A stretch of 64,000 nt of DNA from Diospyros lotus (taxonomy: Eukaryota > Streptophyta > Magnoliopsida > Ericales > Ebenaceae). The notes below the pieces were generated by a model that was not told the origin of the DNA, did not search any database, and saw only the letters and a list, made by a program, of their open reading frames with translations. Positions within the stretch are counted from its first letter, which is position 1. Each line of letters opens with the position of its first letter. Positions 1-12,553 of this stretch are shown in pieces. Where the stretch lies: contig NC_068339.1 of assembly GCF_014633365.1 (NCBI RefSeq), positions 28,343,316-28,407,315 on the forward strand. Direction: 5' to 3'. The translations under genes were made by a program, and so were the position numbers.

Positions 1-2850
1 ATGAGTTGTAAGTTTTACGGTTATCCTCATTTCAAACCTGTAAAAAGTGGGAAGGAAAAATTTAAACAAATTCCTTATGAAAAAAAGTGGTATTTGCCTC
101 TCATACCAAGACTATAGAGAATATATGCTTCCAAGTTTCCCTGTCATTTTGATCAGAAATATCCTAACTTCTCCGCCGATCCTAGAAATGTGAGGCTTGG
201 TCTTTCTGCAGATGGGTTTACTCTGTGTGGTAAATCGAGTAACTCGTATTCTTGTTGGCCAGTCATTGTGATCCCATATAATTTGCCTCTTGGATTGTGT
301 TTGAAAAGAGAATTCATTTTTCTGACTGTTATTATTTCAGGTCCATCAAATTTGAAAAACAAGATAGATGCTTTCTTATAGCCTCTAATTGATGAACTAA
401 AATTGTTGTGGTATGAAGGAGTTATGACTTATGATATATTAACAGAGAATAATTCTTTGATGAAGGCTACTCTATTGTGGACCATTAATGATTTTCCCGC
501 ATATGGAATGTTATCTGGTTGGATGAATATCTAGTAGATTAGCATGTCCGTATTATATGAAAAAAACTAAAACTTTAAACCTCAAGTATGTTGGAAAGAT
601 GTCATTTTTAACTGTCACAGGTAATGGATCACCCCTTTTGGAGAAATACAAGTGTATTTTGAAAAAACAGAGTTGAGAATTCTTCTCCACCAACACGGTT
701 AACTGGAGATAACGTTTTTCAAAGGGTCTGTAATTTTCCATCTATCCTAGAGCTATAGGACTTTGCAATGCCTAGGAATGGTATGGAGTATAATTGGACC
801 AAATAGAACATTTTTTGGGAATTACCATACTGAAAATATAATATAATCTGACACAACTTAAATATCATGCAAATTGAAAAAAATATTTTTGACAATTTTT
901 TCAATACAATAATAGATTTTAAGGGTAAGAGTAAAGATAATACGAAGGATATAATGAACCTTAAAGAATATTGTAGGCAGAAAGAGCTTAAACTAATAGA
1001 CCGTGGCGAGAGTAAGTATTGGAAACCTAAGACCCAATACACGTTCACAAGAGAGCAGAAGTTAAGTGTTTTGACGTGGATAAAAGAACTTAAACTCCCT
1101 GATAGATATGCTTCCAGATTGAGTAAATGCGTTGATATGAGAAACGCAAAGTTATTTGGGTTGAAAAACCATGATTGTCATGTTCTCATAGAGTGATTAC
1201 TTCCAACATCATTTGCATCATTACCAGATTGAATTTGGAATCTGGTTACTGAGTTAAGCCAGTTTTTCAAAGACATTTTCTTAATAGTATTGAGGATTGA
1301 ACACCTATATGTCATGGAACAAAACATACACATAATTTTATGCAAATTAGAGCGTGTATTTCATTTGAGATTGTTTAACCTAATGGAGTATTTACCAATA
1401 CACTTAGTTTACAAAGCAAAGGTGGGGGGGACCAACACAATTCAAATGAATGTATCCCTTTGAAAGGTACGTCTGACATAATTTCAACTGTTTATTTTTA
1501 AATTTTTTTCCTATATTGAGGAGATCTTCCAATGATTTAGATTCCTCAAAACTTTAAAGAAGAAGGTCCGCAATAAAGCTCATGTAGAAGGATCTATATG
1601 TGGCATATTTAACTGAGGAGATATCTACATTTAGTTCATATTATTTTGTACCAAATGTTCCATCAAGAAGGACGAGAGTCCCTCAAAATGATGATGGGGG
1701 AGATAATTCATATCTACAAATTTTTTTCTTCAATTATCTAGGCTGTGCTACTGGTCCAATGAAAATCAGATGGATAGATGGAAAAGAGTTTAAAGCCGCC
1801 AAATTATATGTCTTGTTGCATACTCCAAAAGTCGAACCTTATATCGAGTAAGAATTAAAATTAAAATGATTATATTTATAAGTTCATACTTGGTTCATAT
1901 TATTTGATTGATACATCACTTTAATTTTTCAGCATGTACACTAACATATTGCGTCAGCTATCTTCAAATATCATAGACATAGAAATAGATAGAAAAATTG
2001 AGGAACATTTTCCTACGTGATTCCATCTTCAAGTATGTTACTTTATAATAGGTTATTTCTAAATTGAATTTTAGTTATACATTAAGTGATTCAAACGTTT
2101 TCTTAGGTTAATTCAAGTACTTGTTACTAATCCATTAATTTAGAACATAGGATGGGGACCGACTCTAAACATGCAGTATTGGCCAATGTATTTCATGAAC
2201 GGATATAAATTTCATACCGTCGAATGAAGTAATAGTAGATCTATCGAAAATTTTGGTGTTTGCGTGTCTGGAATAGAGGTTGGGATTCTGAGAGTTATTA
2301 TTACGAAAAAATTATAAACATTATTGAATTGGAATATGCAGGCCTACCAATCAAAAGGGTAGTTCTATTCAATTGTGAATGGTACGATCCAAGTCCTCGG
2401 GGAACCAAAATCCAAGATAAGTATATTATTGTGGAGGTTTGATCGTTAAGAAAGTATACGAAATATGATCATTTCATATTTGCCCAACAAGCTGAACGAG
2501 TGTATTATGCGTCGTACCCCGACACTTGCTGTGATAAACATGATTGGATGGTTGTTATTAAAACAAAGGCACGAGCTACAATAAATACTCCCGAATCTAA
2601 CATGGAAGAACCTTTCTAGGAGAATGAGATACCATAACTGCCTCAAATTGATCAAAATGATGAGCTTAGAGATACTTTACAAGATTTAGATAGGATAGTC
2701 GAGGAAATAAATGTCTCAAATGTTGTTCAACAAGAAGAAAACAATGATGCAGAGGAAGAATCTATATCAGAAGATGACGAGGAAGAGTTATTTTCTGATG
2801 ACATAGATAATGATGATGAAATCATGAATGAATATGTGAAAGAAGGTTGA
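1..2850 (+). pseudogene. TNP2-type CACTA transposase, broken
   Basis: Conceptual translation in shifting frames gives the family landmarks in order: a block containing PRNVRLGLSADGF (near 190-230), a WTINDFPAYGMLSGW stretch (near 480-530), the IEKNIFDNFFNTIIDFKGK block (867-930), a CHVLIE end (about 1180), a DUF4218-like stretch (about 1200-1850, with YLTEEISTFSSYYF) and a DUF4216-like stretch (2260-2440, with RVVLFNCEWYDPSPRGTK). An acidic tail runs to the TGA near 2850. Stops appear early, for instance the TAG near 115, and several frame changes are needed. In the family this protein cuts and rejoins the transposon ends. This copy cannot make it. The N-terminus is outside the window. Confidence 0.85.
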
Positions 2851-3114
2851 TTTATTTTTAAATATGTGAATTCACTTATCTGTGACCTTGTACGTTTTAA
2901 CATTTTTTAAGTTTTCATGTAATTCTCAAAACAAATGTCAGGACATTCATCTCTCGAACCAAGTAAGGGTAGGGGTAGAGGTAGACGTCGATTCTATAGG
3001 GACATTGTTGGTTCCTAATGATGGCAAATATATCCTAAAAGAGGGGGGGGTGAATTGGGATTTCAGTAAATTTTCGATAATTTAAAACTTTGATTGATGG
3101 CGAAACACTATGTT

Positions 3115-3270
3115 TCAAAATATATGATATATGTTTCAAAATAAGACTTTCTGTTAAGTAGGTTTCGAAATATACCTCACTGTTTTACAAGTTTCGAAAT
3201 ATGAAATGTATGTTTTGAAATCTACTTCATTGTTTTGCTTGATCCGAAATCTTTTTCCTTGTAGTTCAAA
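3115..3270. repeat. Phased TTTCGAAA-word array, first tract
   Basis: The word GTTTCGAAA, or its CpG-decay forms GTTTCAAAA and GTTTTGAAA, recurs with its 4-base core at 3115, 3136, 3165, 3194, 3215, 3244 and 3266. The spacings are 21, 29, 29, 21, 29 and 22 bp. The DNA between words is unrelated. In the minus-strand LTR this tract lies downstream of the TATA/R region, unlike the other arrays. Confidence 0.8.
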
Positions 3271-4064
3271 ATAACAATATTTGGAAAAGATGATTTATGT
3301 AATTAAGAGTATACTAAAGATGTTTGTATATCAAAGATATGTTTTCTATGTATATGTATAAACTTGTTCTCAAGAAAACTATTTTGGTCTTTGATAACAA
3401 AACTTATGCAAGCATGTGCAATAAACAATAATGATACATGAAAGCTAAAGAATACTTGCACACAAGATATATAGTGGTTCAATGCCCGCCTACTCCACTA
3501 CCTTCAAGCTTATCCACTTGAAGGATTTTTCAATCCCAATCACTTTTTACTAGTGATCACCACAACAAGGGTTTTACCACGGTTCATCCTAAAACCTTAC
3601 AAAGTGAGTTTTTACAGGCTCAACTCAAACCTAGCACCAAGTGAGTTTTTACGGGCTTAACTCAAACCTTTACACTACAATGAGTTTTAGGCTAAACTCA
3701 AACCTTATAACATTAACAAGATAATTAAAGTTTATCTTTACAGCCCAATAGAATGTATAGCAATAAAATGCCTTACCAAATGGCTGCACAAACCTCTTAA
3801 CTTGAGGTGAGGAAAGCTAAAGAGATGAGACTCCTTGTTTGCACTTGCTTCTCCTTTCACACTTGTAATGCACAAGCTTAAGATGTAGATAGATATTCTT
3901 TTAGAGCTTGAATGAATTATCTGATCACCACTTGTGCTTGTGTATGTGTCTCTAGTGTGTGCTCACTTGTTGTGTCTTTTCTTGTCTTCAAACACCTGCT
4001 TTTATATCAAGAGATAGAAATCTAGTCGTTTATAGGCGTTAGAGACATGACAAAAAAGTAGGTT

Positions 4065-4140
4065 TCGAAACATAGCATATGTGTTTCAAAACATCACAAT
4101 TTTACACTTAGGTTTTGAAACATACTCTTCATGTTTCGAA
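4065..4140. repeat. Phased TTTCGAAA-word array, second tract (U3)
   Basis: Cores lie at 4065, 4086, 4115 and 4136, with spacings of 21, 29 and 21 bp. The last word is a perfect 14-bp palindrome, ATGTTTCGAAACAT. A lone further word sits at 4363. In the minus-strand LTR this tract lies about 60 bp upstream of a TATA-like run near 4003, a normal U3 position. Confidence 0.8.
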
Positions 4141-5466
4141 ACATACAGCCTTTCCAGCTAGATATGCACTAAGAGACAGCAATGAGTGGAAGACATAATC
4201 TATTCCCCACTAACACATAATAATGATCTCTGCTTTAAATTTGAATTTGAATTTTGCAAGCCATGGAGAATGCATTAAAATTTTTTTTGAGAAGCTTTTA
4301 GATAAATATTAAAAATGCAAAGAAAAAAGCATCTCGGATCTCTGCTGACAGAGAGATAGGTTTCAAAACATACTATCCTATGGGTTATACTATAGTACTA
4401 CCCATATTCCACCCACCCGAGATTGTACCACAATCTGTCCCTTTTCTTAAGTCAACTTTTCATCCCCTAGGAGGTTCCTACCCATACTCATTTATACTGA
4501 CACCCCATGTACATCCTTCGTCCTCTTCTCCCACGTAGAATCTTGCAGCCGACTCCATCTAAACCAGTTGATATCGATCGAGTTGATTATCGAGTAGAGT
4601 TATCCTACAATCAGAACTGTGATCAATGAGTATCTTATATATTATTTTTAATTGATTGTTTGCAATTGTTATATACAAAAATGCATGTTTTTACTTGATA
4701 AATATTGGTTTTACAGTTTTTTCCTTAATGTTGGCCCACTAATTGTACAATCAAAGATTTGGAAGAGACGGTACACTGAAACTTGGCTTCATTGGGATAA
4801 CGTGTTAGAAATAACACAACAGATGTGGTTGGAAGAATTTAGTGTTAGTATTATTGAAAATTTTAATTATAAAAAGTTTCAATTTAAAATTTTATACATA
4901 AATATTCATTTTTAACTTCTTATAGAAGGAGTTTAAGTTGCAACCTGAGGAGAGTGATCGTATATGGATCATTTGGAATAAGTCTGGTCGGAGAAGTTTT
5001 AGGAATAATTTGAACAAAATTAAAGAAGGTATTGGTAAGGGTGAGTGGATGGATCTGATTATGCGACAGACATTGCGCACAAAGTGGGAGGAAGACAAGT
5101 ACAAGAAACAAGCAGAACAAAATAAAAAGAATCGCGCCTCTGAGACTGGTGGGTCAATCCACTTAGATGGATCAATTCCTTTCACCAAGAGCCAAATGAG
5201 GATGGTAATTAGTATTTCTACTTAAATGTAAATTTTATAAACTTATATAGTGGTTTATGTTTTATTTTATTTACTTTATACATTTGTCATAAATGCAAAA
5301 GAATTAAACCGCAAGCCCAATGAATTTGAGATTTTCAGGAGAACTCACACTCAGAAGGATGATCAAGGAAAAGAAGTGTGGGTTTTATAATAGATCAAAG
5401 AGTGTCGGGGTAATTATATTTATGTTCATCATTATAATTTAATGATTTTTTTATTAATTAACAACG

Positions 5467-5885
5467 TTAATGTAAAATTGTAAAATCAAATTTTCTTGCC
5501 TTTTGAGATACAAAATTGTTTATTAAATCCCCATAATCAAGTTTATCTAATAAATCATGTTCAATAGATAATATAGCTAATCCATTCAATCTTTTCTGCG
5601 ATATAGTTGAGCTCAAATATGATTTTATCAACTTTAATTTTGAAAATTTTATTTTTACATAAGCTACTAAAACTGGAATTGTCAATAATATTCTATAAAT
5701 AATATATACATTCGGAAATGAATCGACTCTTTTGATTTATAATATTTTTTATTTAATTTTTTAATAAAATATTTATTATTAAAAAATAATATATATTTAT
5801 ATATATATATATATATATTACAAATTTTTAAAATTAGGGGTCTTCCAATTTTGGGGATCTTATGCCACTGCATATATGGCTTCAC
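5467..5885 (-). pseudogene. hAT-family (zinc-finger MYM/DUF4371-like) transposase C-terminal fragment
   Basis: An open stretch of 72 codons (5467-5685) resembles the last part of plant hAT-like proteins annotated as zinc-finger MYM-type 1. It contains the run FSKLKLIKSYLSSTISQ, then LNGLAILSIE and a final SQKARKFDF. In these proteins this is the C-terminal dimerisation region. The upstream coding part is absent; 5686-5885 is AT-rich with a TA microsatellite. It abuts the end of CACTA similarity, so two DNA transposons lie side by side. The fragment is too short to act alone. Confidence 0.65.
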
Positions 5886-5904
5886 TATTGGGCCGGTCTT
5901 GATA

Positions 5905-6070
5905 CCTTAATATGTATTTTAGATATATATTTTATAAATATATTATTTGACATACATACAGATACATACATATTATTATTATATCATTTATTAAATTATA
6001 TATTAGATATATATTTTATAAATATATTATTTAACATACATATATATATATCAGCACTCTATATATATAT
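5905..6070. repeat. Tandem duplicated AT-rich unit (about 87 bp)
   Basis: The stretch with TAGATATATATTTTATAAAT followed by a TATTATTTGACATACAT-like run occurs near 5919 and again near 6003, with small differences. This is a direct duplication. The end grades into a TA microsatellite. Confidence 0.6.
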
Positions 6071-7380
6071 ATGTATTTCCCCTACTTTTCTTTCCCCTCT
6101 CTATTTCTCTCTCTCTGTCCAAGAAACCTACTTTTTCTCTTCCTTTCTCTCTCTCTTCTTTCCTTCCTTGGTTGTCTATTGCTTTTCTTTTCTAGCCCTC
6201 TTCCCTTTGCCACCTTTCTCTTGTCGTCGCCTTGCTTCTCCTTGAGAGGAATAATACAAGTTGTGAAGATCGACCGCTGCATATCTTTGTTGTTGCTCAC
6301 CACTGAAACCCATCCCCACTGAAGCCAGCCTTATATTTCTCACATTTCTTGCATTTCTCCTCGTCGCCGACCACCACATCCTTCGTTCTCGCCATCGACC
6401 TAGCTTGGGCATGAGCTCGGACTATGTTAATTGAGCTTGAGCTCGAGTTTAACTTCCAGGTTCGACTAAAGCTCGAGCTTGAGCATGAGGTTAGATTTAT
6501 CGAGCTGAGCTCGGCTCGGCTTGGCTTGAATTACAACCCTAGGAGGTGTGTGGGACCCATGGGGGGTGAGACCCAATGGCGCCCCCCACCCCTACTAGCC
6601 CACGTCGGGTAAGATAATTGTAGCCTGATGTAGGCAACAAATTGAGGTTGATGTTATATGAGCGCTTAGCAGTCTCTTATTCTTCTTTGTTTCTCCTGTC
6701 CGTCTAGCTTACTCGAATATACAATATATGAGATATATTATATGTGTATTAAGTGCGCTGACAGTCGTCTCCTTCTCATTCTCTCTTGGGTATGTGTGAA
6801 TATATATATATATATATATATATTACAAGGAGGTATAGGTAACAGGCGTGATATTTGGGTGAAAGTGAGGCTTTAATCAAGTAGAGGCTCGCGGATTGAA
6901 GCTTGCTACACGAAAATGGAAGTCAATAGAATGGAATAGCAATGAGCAAGTCCAGCGAAAGAGTTTGCCATCCCTGTTGTTAGAGACCAAGGCAGGTAGC
7001 CGAAAAACAACATCTTCAGTGCGATAAGAGTTTCCAGCGGCTGGTAGTGGGCTGTTGGAGGTGGTTAGTGGCGGTCAAGGTTTGTTCTTTGATAGTTCTT
7101 GCAACTGCGACAACAAGAGTTGCCATCGGTAACTACGACTGTGGTTTCTGGAAACTATCCAAAAAGCATTGCCAGTGGTGGATTTACAGTCACAACCCCT
7201 TTTTGTTATATCCTGCTTCAGGTCCATTTGTAAAGCCCCATTTTTTCAAATACGCAATAACTTGAAATATAGTTAAGAAGACATCACTTACGAGCGCTAT
7301 GGAAATCCTTACCAACGGAAGCATTGGATCAAATCTGAAAGCTTAGCCCAAGCTAGATAAATGGGTTTCCACTAGATTTT
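6061..7380. other. Unclassified stretch with pyrimidine-rich and GAGCTCGAG-rich segments
   Basis: No gene is recognised. 6080-6240 is strongly C/T-rich, which makes long but meaningless open frames on both strands. 6431-6530 is dense in GAGCTTGAG/GAGCTCGAG words, a pattern often seen in plant repeat DNA; unlike the phased arrays in this window its spacing is irregular. A TA microsatellite lies at about 6800-6822. The rest looks like ordinary intergenic sequence. Confidence 0.5.
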
Positions 7381-7429
7381 CTTTACAAGTACAAGAAGTG
7401 TATAAGACTCTCAATACTAAAAAAAACCC

Positions 7430-9060
7430 AACTTATCATTGTAGTACAACTGTAGGGCACCCTAATACTTATTACAAACTTGAGTACCCTATCTGCTATC
7501 ACAATACATCACTATTGTATAATTACACGGGTACATAATAAATCAAAAACCCAAAGCTAGCGAAGCTCCACCTCCTTGCCCATGCTTTGAACTAGAACCT
7601 GAAACACCTGATACTTTTGATATACCTAGAACGTGGAACGTTCCAGGGGCATCAACCCAAGTTAGATATTACATCTAAGTGAGTGAATCAGAAAAGGAAA
7701 GATATGTGAGTGCAAATGCAATAATGCTATTATGAAATCCACCCATGTGGTAGCAATGCCAGGGTGTTGCAATCACCTCTGCGATCATCATAGTCACCCC
7801 TGGTTCACCGTAAGAGCACGAGATCTTCCATAATATTCCAATAACTAGCCACAGTCACCAACACGAACATGATATATGACAAAGCAGAAGGAATATGCAT
7901 AAATAAGGGAAAATATGACATGTAAGCCACAAAGGCATGATATGCAAGTCAACACCCTCACCCAATAAAGCCAAAATGACTGGGATGTAGCAAAAGTATG
8001 CAAGAAACACTCACCTTGTTGGTTTGGTCTTGCTGGAGTATTGTTCACAGTGTACAAGAATGGTTTTTTGCAAATATCACAAGATTTCGTAAACTAAACT
8101 CAAGATATTTTTACATAGGGTTGTGGGGATTTAAAAGAGGGTTAATATTGAAAATTTATAGGTCAAGAAGAGGTCCCAAATGCCCTCATGTGCCGAAGGA
8201 ATGTGGCTTACGCGCCCTTACTCGCAGCCCCTTGCCGGTGAGTGAGTTGCACGCGCCTCCTTTAAAAATTGGCCATCTCTGTCTCATTTTGGTATTTCGG
8301 CCATAACTTTCTCGTTTTAGCTCTGATTCAACCGCCATTTGAACCTACAGACTCCCCTTTCATCCTTCTACAAGATTGTAAAAGAAAATTGAACTTACCT
8401 CTAGGTTTTAATGGCTTTTGGCATGCTTTACTGTAGAGATATGAACTTTCTGACAAGCCTCATTTCCTCTATAATTTTTCTCCCCCGATTTTGGCAGAAC
8501 ATTCCCTCTATTTCTGTAGCGTTTCCCTTCTCTAAAATCTATTTCTTTCCCCTCTTGAAGAATAACCAAATGAAGGCTACAAGGGCTTTACATTTATAGA
8601 ATTTTTTGATGAATCAAAATCTACCACGTGTCGCGAAGTGATAAGGTTTCATCATTGCCGCCCATGTGCTTCCAACCCAAACGCGCCATGTGTCCCAACT
8701 TGGAGGCTAAGAAAAGCAAAGATATTTTGATGAGATATTTTAAGGTTTCAAGAAACAACGTTTTGGTCCGAACATTCTAGGTAACTGCACATAGACCCCT
8801 TGCAACTTGGTTCCCAGGCCATTTTTAATTGCACTTTTTGGTCCCTAAAAAATGGATAAATTACGCCAATACCCCACGGTTTTAGGTAAATTACACTTTA
8901 CTCGATCTTTAATATTTACGATTTTACCCCTGGTTCAGAAACTGAACCTTTGACTCAAGGTTTCTATAATTCCTTGAAAAGACTTATTTTCTAAAGTATT
9001 AGAACCTAATAATCTCATATATTACCTCATATTTGAGTTTGAAAATCTGGTGGTATTACA
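7430..9060 (-). mobile_element. LTR-like debris, possibly Tekay-type, reverse orientation
   Basis: The composition and layout resemble U5-R-U3 sequence of long plant gypsy LTRs read in reverse: a TGTAGGGCACCC start near 7449, a region with GTGGAACGTTCCAGGGGCA near 7635, then a G+C-richer block at 8160-8400. There are no paired ends, no target duplication and no coding sequence. The assignment rests on similarity of style to the better-supported LTRs at 24292 and 58559, so it is tentative. Confidence 0.35.
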
Positions 9061-9959
9061 CCATTAGATGGATAACACGTTGGGAAGAATGGTCCCAGCT
9101 CATTTTCACCTTTGTTTGAGATGGACCTAACACGAGTCTAATGAAGGGTTCCAGAGTGGCCTACGGGTGGACTGACTTGGTCTTTTACGCTTGTGGGGGT
9201 GGCTTGGTAAGCCAAGGACATATATCGGAGCTGGTTCCCAAGCTAGTAAGTGATGGGATTGCGGGAGCTCAAATAGGAGATCGAATTGTTCGAGTTAGAC
9301 GCGCAATAGAAGCAACTAGCATGCTCTTTGAGCTTGAGGTAAAAGTTACCATTTATTGCATTTTTATATCATATGGTTATGTTTTAATATATGAATATGG
9401 ATGCTATCACCATGTTATGTAAGAAACGATCTGTTTCTGCTATTTATTTATATGATTTTTGAAAAAGTTTTAAAAATCAATTATGCATTCTTGCATCTAC
9501 CGTTAAGCGTTAGCGGCGCAATCATTGCATCCTTTCAGTTTTATCAACCGTTTTTGATGGTACGTACTCTATTTAGAAGGTAAGCAGTTGTTTTTATGGC
9601 ATAACATTATAAGGATACTGGAAGTGATGCAAAATTCATCATATTTATCTTGAGAATTATCAAAATTTAGAACATAAATGCCAGTAATCAACCAGTACCA
9701 TTCCATGACATAATAAAGAACAATGATTGTCTTTAGTATAAATAGTAAAACCTTTCTTATCCAAACAAGAAATAGAATCAATAACTTTGAAAGTACTGAA
9801 ATGAAATAGCATTCATCAAGTTCTAAAATTAATCCAAAACGACAAGGATAGATAATAAGTTCCTACTTAACATTATAAATATGTAAGAACCACATCTAGT
9901 ATCTCATATCTAGATGTTGATTTAGAAGTAGATAAGTTAATTTCAATCATAAATATACC
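9061..9959. other. Unclassified stretch, one weak open frame
   Basis: A 93-codon plus-strand frame (9141-9422) begins with a tryptophan- and glycine-rich segment, but I recognise no family and see no flanking gene structure. The remainder is AT-rich with nothing identifiable. I do not call a gene here. Confidence 0.4.
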
Positions 9960-10795
9960 CGAAGACAAAGCTTCCCCAAGCTTCTTCTTCTCAATTCTTC
10001 CAAGTATAGTTTGCAATTCCTCTTCCAATGCCTATTCTTTTTTGCAATGGAAGCAAGTGCCTTTTTCTTTTAGCCTGTCCTTATTTATACCACCAGTTTT
10101 CTTGATAGCTTCAACTTTGGGGGCTGATCTACTGTTCTTCTTGAATTTCTATTTCTTCTTAGAAGAATCAACTAGCAATATAGGGTTTTTTTTTTCCTTC
10201 TTAAGGGTCTCATTAACAGTGTTAAGTGTATCCAATAGTTTAGGTAAAGTTGCGTCTGAATTGTTAATGTTAAAATTTAACACAAATTGTGAATAGCTAT
10301 CTGGCAAGGATTGTAAGACCAAATCTATACTTAGCTCATGGTCCATGATAAAACCCATTTGGCCTAATTTCTCAACATAGCCAATCATCTTCAGAACATG
10401 TGTGTTAATTGAAGATCTTTCTATCATCTTATTATAAAAAAATCTCTTTGGATGTTTCATACCTCTCTGTATGACTTTGTGCATCAAACAACTCCTTGAA
10501 GTGCACAACTATGGTATAAGCATCCATAGTTTCATGCTGCTTTTGCAGTTCTTGTGACATTAAGGAAAGCATCACACATGTTGCTGTGTCATCATCTTCC
10601 TCGTGCTTCCAGTAAGAATCAAGTACTTCCTAAGTTGCATCCTCATCAGGGATGGAAGGTACTTTCCTTTCTAGGTATAACCAATATTTTCTTGCTTGAG
10701 ATCAATTTTGATATTGCGATACCAATCCAAGAAATTTAACCTGATGAGTTTGTTAGTATCAAGTATGCTACGCAAGGATATTTTACAAGACATGG
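9960..10795 (-). pseudogene. Ty1/copia gag remnant (UBN2-type)
   Basis: Reading leftward from the ATG at 10793-10795, the N-terminal part has LNFLDWYRNIKIDLKQE (near 10680-10740), typical of copia Gag. After frame changes an open 119-codon stretch (10149-10508) contains VLKMIGYVEKLGQMGFIMDHELSIDLVLQSLPDSYSQF-type sequence in the usual order, and ends in a lysine-rich tail. Gag forms the virus-like particle of the retrotransposon. No zinc knuckle, protease or RT follows on this strand before 9960, so it is truncated as well as frameshifted. Confidence 0.8.
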
Positions 10796-12070
10796 TGATA
10801 ATCTGAAATAAAAAGCGTGAATTGTTATTTATGCAAACTAATCAATTATAATGGTCTTTAAATAATTGATTATATTGCCACTATTTTACTCAAATTAATA
10901 GCCCTCGCTATTAGTTCGGGAAATCTTGCTAGAAAATTTCTTAATGGGCTAGGATCCCATCTAGATTCAATTCAACCTTGACTAGGGCCAACAAATTAAA
11001 TTGAATTTTGAATTAGGTAGATAACTCTATCAATTACATCTCATGTAACTCTTAGATAGTTAGGTTGGCAACTCTTGCAAAATGCATCTTATGAATATTC
11101 CTAACCTTTGTGTCTAAGACCATATAACCTTTGCCTAGGGCCAACAAGTTATATGTTTTAGTTGAGTCTAACCCATTATTTAGAAATATCTCATATTTAA
11201 TAGCAAAAACATGTCATACGTAGAATTCAACCTTGACTAAGACCAACAAGTTAAGAAATAAATTATGACTCTAGTTTTTACTATAATAATGGAAGGCAAC
11301 TTGAAAAAGGACTTAATATTAATATGAGGGATTTTATTGTTTAAAGAGAGGTCTCATACATCAAACATACATTCACAATATACTATCATATAATATAAAT
11401 AGGCATGCATCATATAATAGGATGGTTATGGACTTTAATCTCTAGTTAACTTCCCCTAGCCGCAAGGGAGGTTAAAGGTCAATCCTAGGAGGTCATACCT
11501 TGCGAGTTTCTCAAGCTCATTGAAGTCCTTTTCATGGAACCTTCTCTACATTGTGTCGTTGTATAATTACAATTTCAAATCTAACTACAAAATTTTCCTA
11601 AATTACATAACTATTACATATTTTGAGAAACCTCCATTACATGGAGGGAAATTAGATAAGAAAAGAATTATAACCTGAGATAAGAGAAAGGATGGCATCG
11701 ACACCTTAATGAAATAATCACATTATAACACTCCCATAAAAACATGAATAAACAATTCATCGAATCACATTAGTCTATAGACCATAACCATCCATAATAA
11801 TCTAATCACATACAACACAAGCAATTAAATTATTACATTTAATTAAAAATTAATCAAGGAATAAACTTGGCATAAACCAATAAATACATAAATCCTAAAC
11901 AATTTAAGATTTATGTTTTTCTAAAATAAAATTCCAACTTAATCAAATGCTTTGATTACAAATCAAACTCTTTTGATTTTGAAATTTTAATTTTAGAAAA
12001 ATTGAGACAAAGAAGAAAATAAAACACCATAATTTATTAAAGAAAATAAAACAAAAAATTTCCTTTCTTT
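10796..12070 (-). other. Probable 5' leader/LTR side of the copia remnant, up to the Tat insertion site
   Basis: This lies immediately upstream (minus strand) of the copia gag start. It is AT-rich, non-coding, and contains recurring ACTAGGGCCAACAA/GACCAACAAGTT phrases near 10980, 11135 and 11240. No primer binding site or clean LTR ends were found. It ends exactly at the target duplication of the Tat element (12071-12075). Confidence 0.35.
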
Positions 12071-12075
12071 AATAT

Positions 12076-12553
12076 TGATGAAGGATTTTCGGAAGTGGTA
12101 GCCGCACGTTCCCTTCTTGCCTTTCTGAATGTACCTGCAATGGAGACGGGGCTTGCTCCCCTGGTCGATCTCCGATGATTAAGTTAGTCCTTTTATCTAG
12201 GGTTCCTTGTCCCTTTTAAACTATGTTAATCGATGGAAAATAAGGAGAATCCCCCACCTTCTTCTCTTACCTTTTCTCGGGATAGGGATCATGAGGGATC
12301 TTCGGGATCTTCCTCCCGCCTTCTTCGGGACTTTCCCGATAAGGGTTTCGCGATAGCCTCCGTCTCCGAGGAGTTCGGGATAACTGTTGCCTCCGTGATC
12401 TTCGGTGGGTTAGCCTGTTCCTGAGGTCTCGGGGGTTTCTCTATTGAGTGCTTATCTGATTGACGTGGCAATGCTTGTCTGCTGTGTATCTTTTGACCGC
12501 TGTTATGTATTCGTCTCGGCGTAATTATGGGACCGAGGGCGTTCTCCTCATCA
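12076..12553 (-). repeat. 3' LTR of the Tat element (left copy)
   Basis: 478 bp, TGATGAAGG...CTCATCA. It differs from the right LTR at six single positions with no indels: five transitions and one transversion. It is preceded by the target duplication AATAT. The aORF starts about 380 bp to its right, so this LTR or the spacer may supply that gene's promoter. Confidence 0.95.

Larger units (their letters stand above)
3006..4435 (-). mobile_element. Copia-type (SIRE-like) LTR, reverse orientation, inside the CACTA element
   Basis: Read on the minus strand this sequence shares landmarks with the plus-strand LTRs at 31046 and 53575. It has a TATA-like run near 4000-4008, an R-region stretch ending in the complement of GAACCACTATA (about 3465), a GGTGAATTGG/CCAATTCACC block near 3050, and an end ..CCAACA at 3006. 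The left boundary TGTTGGTTCC (3006) is reasonable. The right boundary is uncertain, and no target duplication was confirmed. It interrupts the second CACTA gene, so it inserted later. No internal retroelement coding accompanies it, which suggests a solo LTR. Confidence 0.6.
1..5420 (+). mobile_element. Decayed CACTA (En/Spm-type) DNA transposon, left end outside window
   Basis: Two gene remnants in the same orientation lie in the order usual for plant CACTA elements: a TNP2-type transposase with its downstream DUF4218- and DUF4216-like parts, then a gene resembling the Transposase_24 (Ptta/En/Spm) family. Both carry stops and shifts, and the second is split by an LTR. No CACTA terminal inverted repeat is visible, so the left end lies outside the window and the right end is placed only where recognisable coding similarity stops. 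The class rests on protein similarity recognised by eye. The copy is inactive. Confidence 0.85.
2936..5430 (+). pseudogene. Second CACTA-encoded protein, Transposase_24-like, split by an LTR
   Basis: A start context at about 2936 opens a short basic, glycine/arginine-rich stretch (SGHSSLEPSKGRGRGRRR) and is cut near 3005 by an inserted LTR. Coding similarity resumes downstream: 4720-4860 includes WKRRYTETWLHWDNV-like residues, and 4938-5225 reads through a coiled, basic region with NKKNRASETGGSIHLDGSIP. A block near 5310-5390 corresponds to the region after that motif. This gene is the usual partner of TNP2 in Ptta/En/Spm elements and is thought to bind DNA. The family assignment comes from the KNRA...GGSIP region. 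It is non-functional because of the insertion and stops. Confidence 0.7.

Noticed and set aside
6071..6412. Leu/Phe/Ser-rich and Arg/Lys-rich opposing frames
   Set aside because: Pyrimidine-rich DNA lacks stops by composition; no family or gene structure.
6431..6530. GAGCTCGAG-rich stretch as another phased array
   Set aside because: Core positions are irregular and partly overlapping, without 21- or 31-bp steps.
9141..9422. 93-codon plus-strand frame as a gene
   Set aside because: No recognised motif, no neighbouring exon, and it sits in repeat debris.
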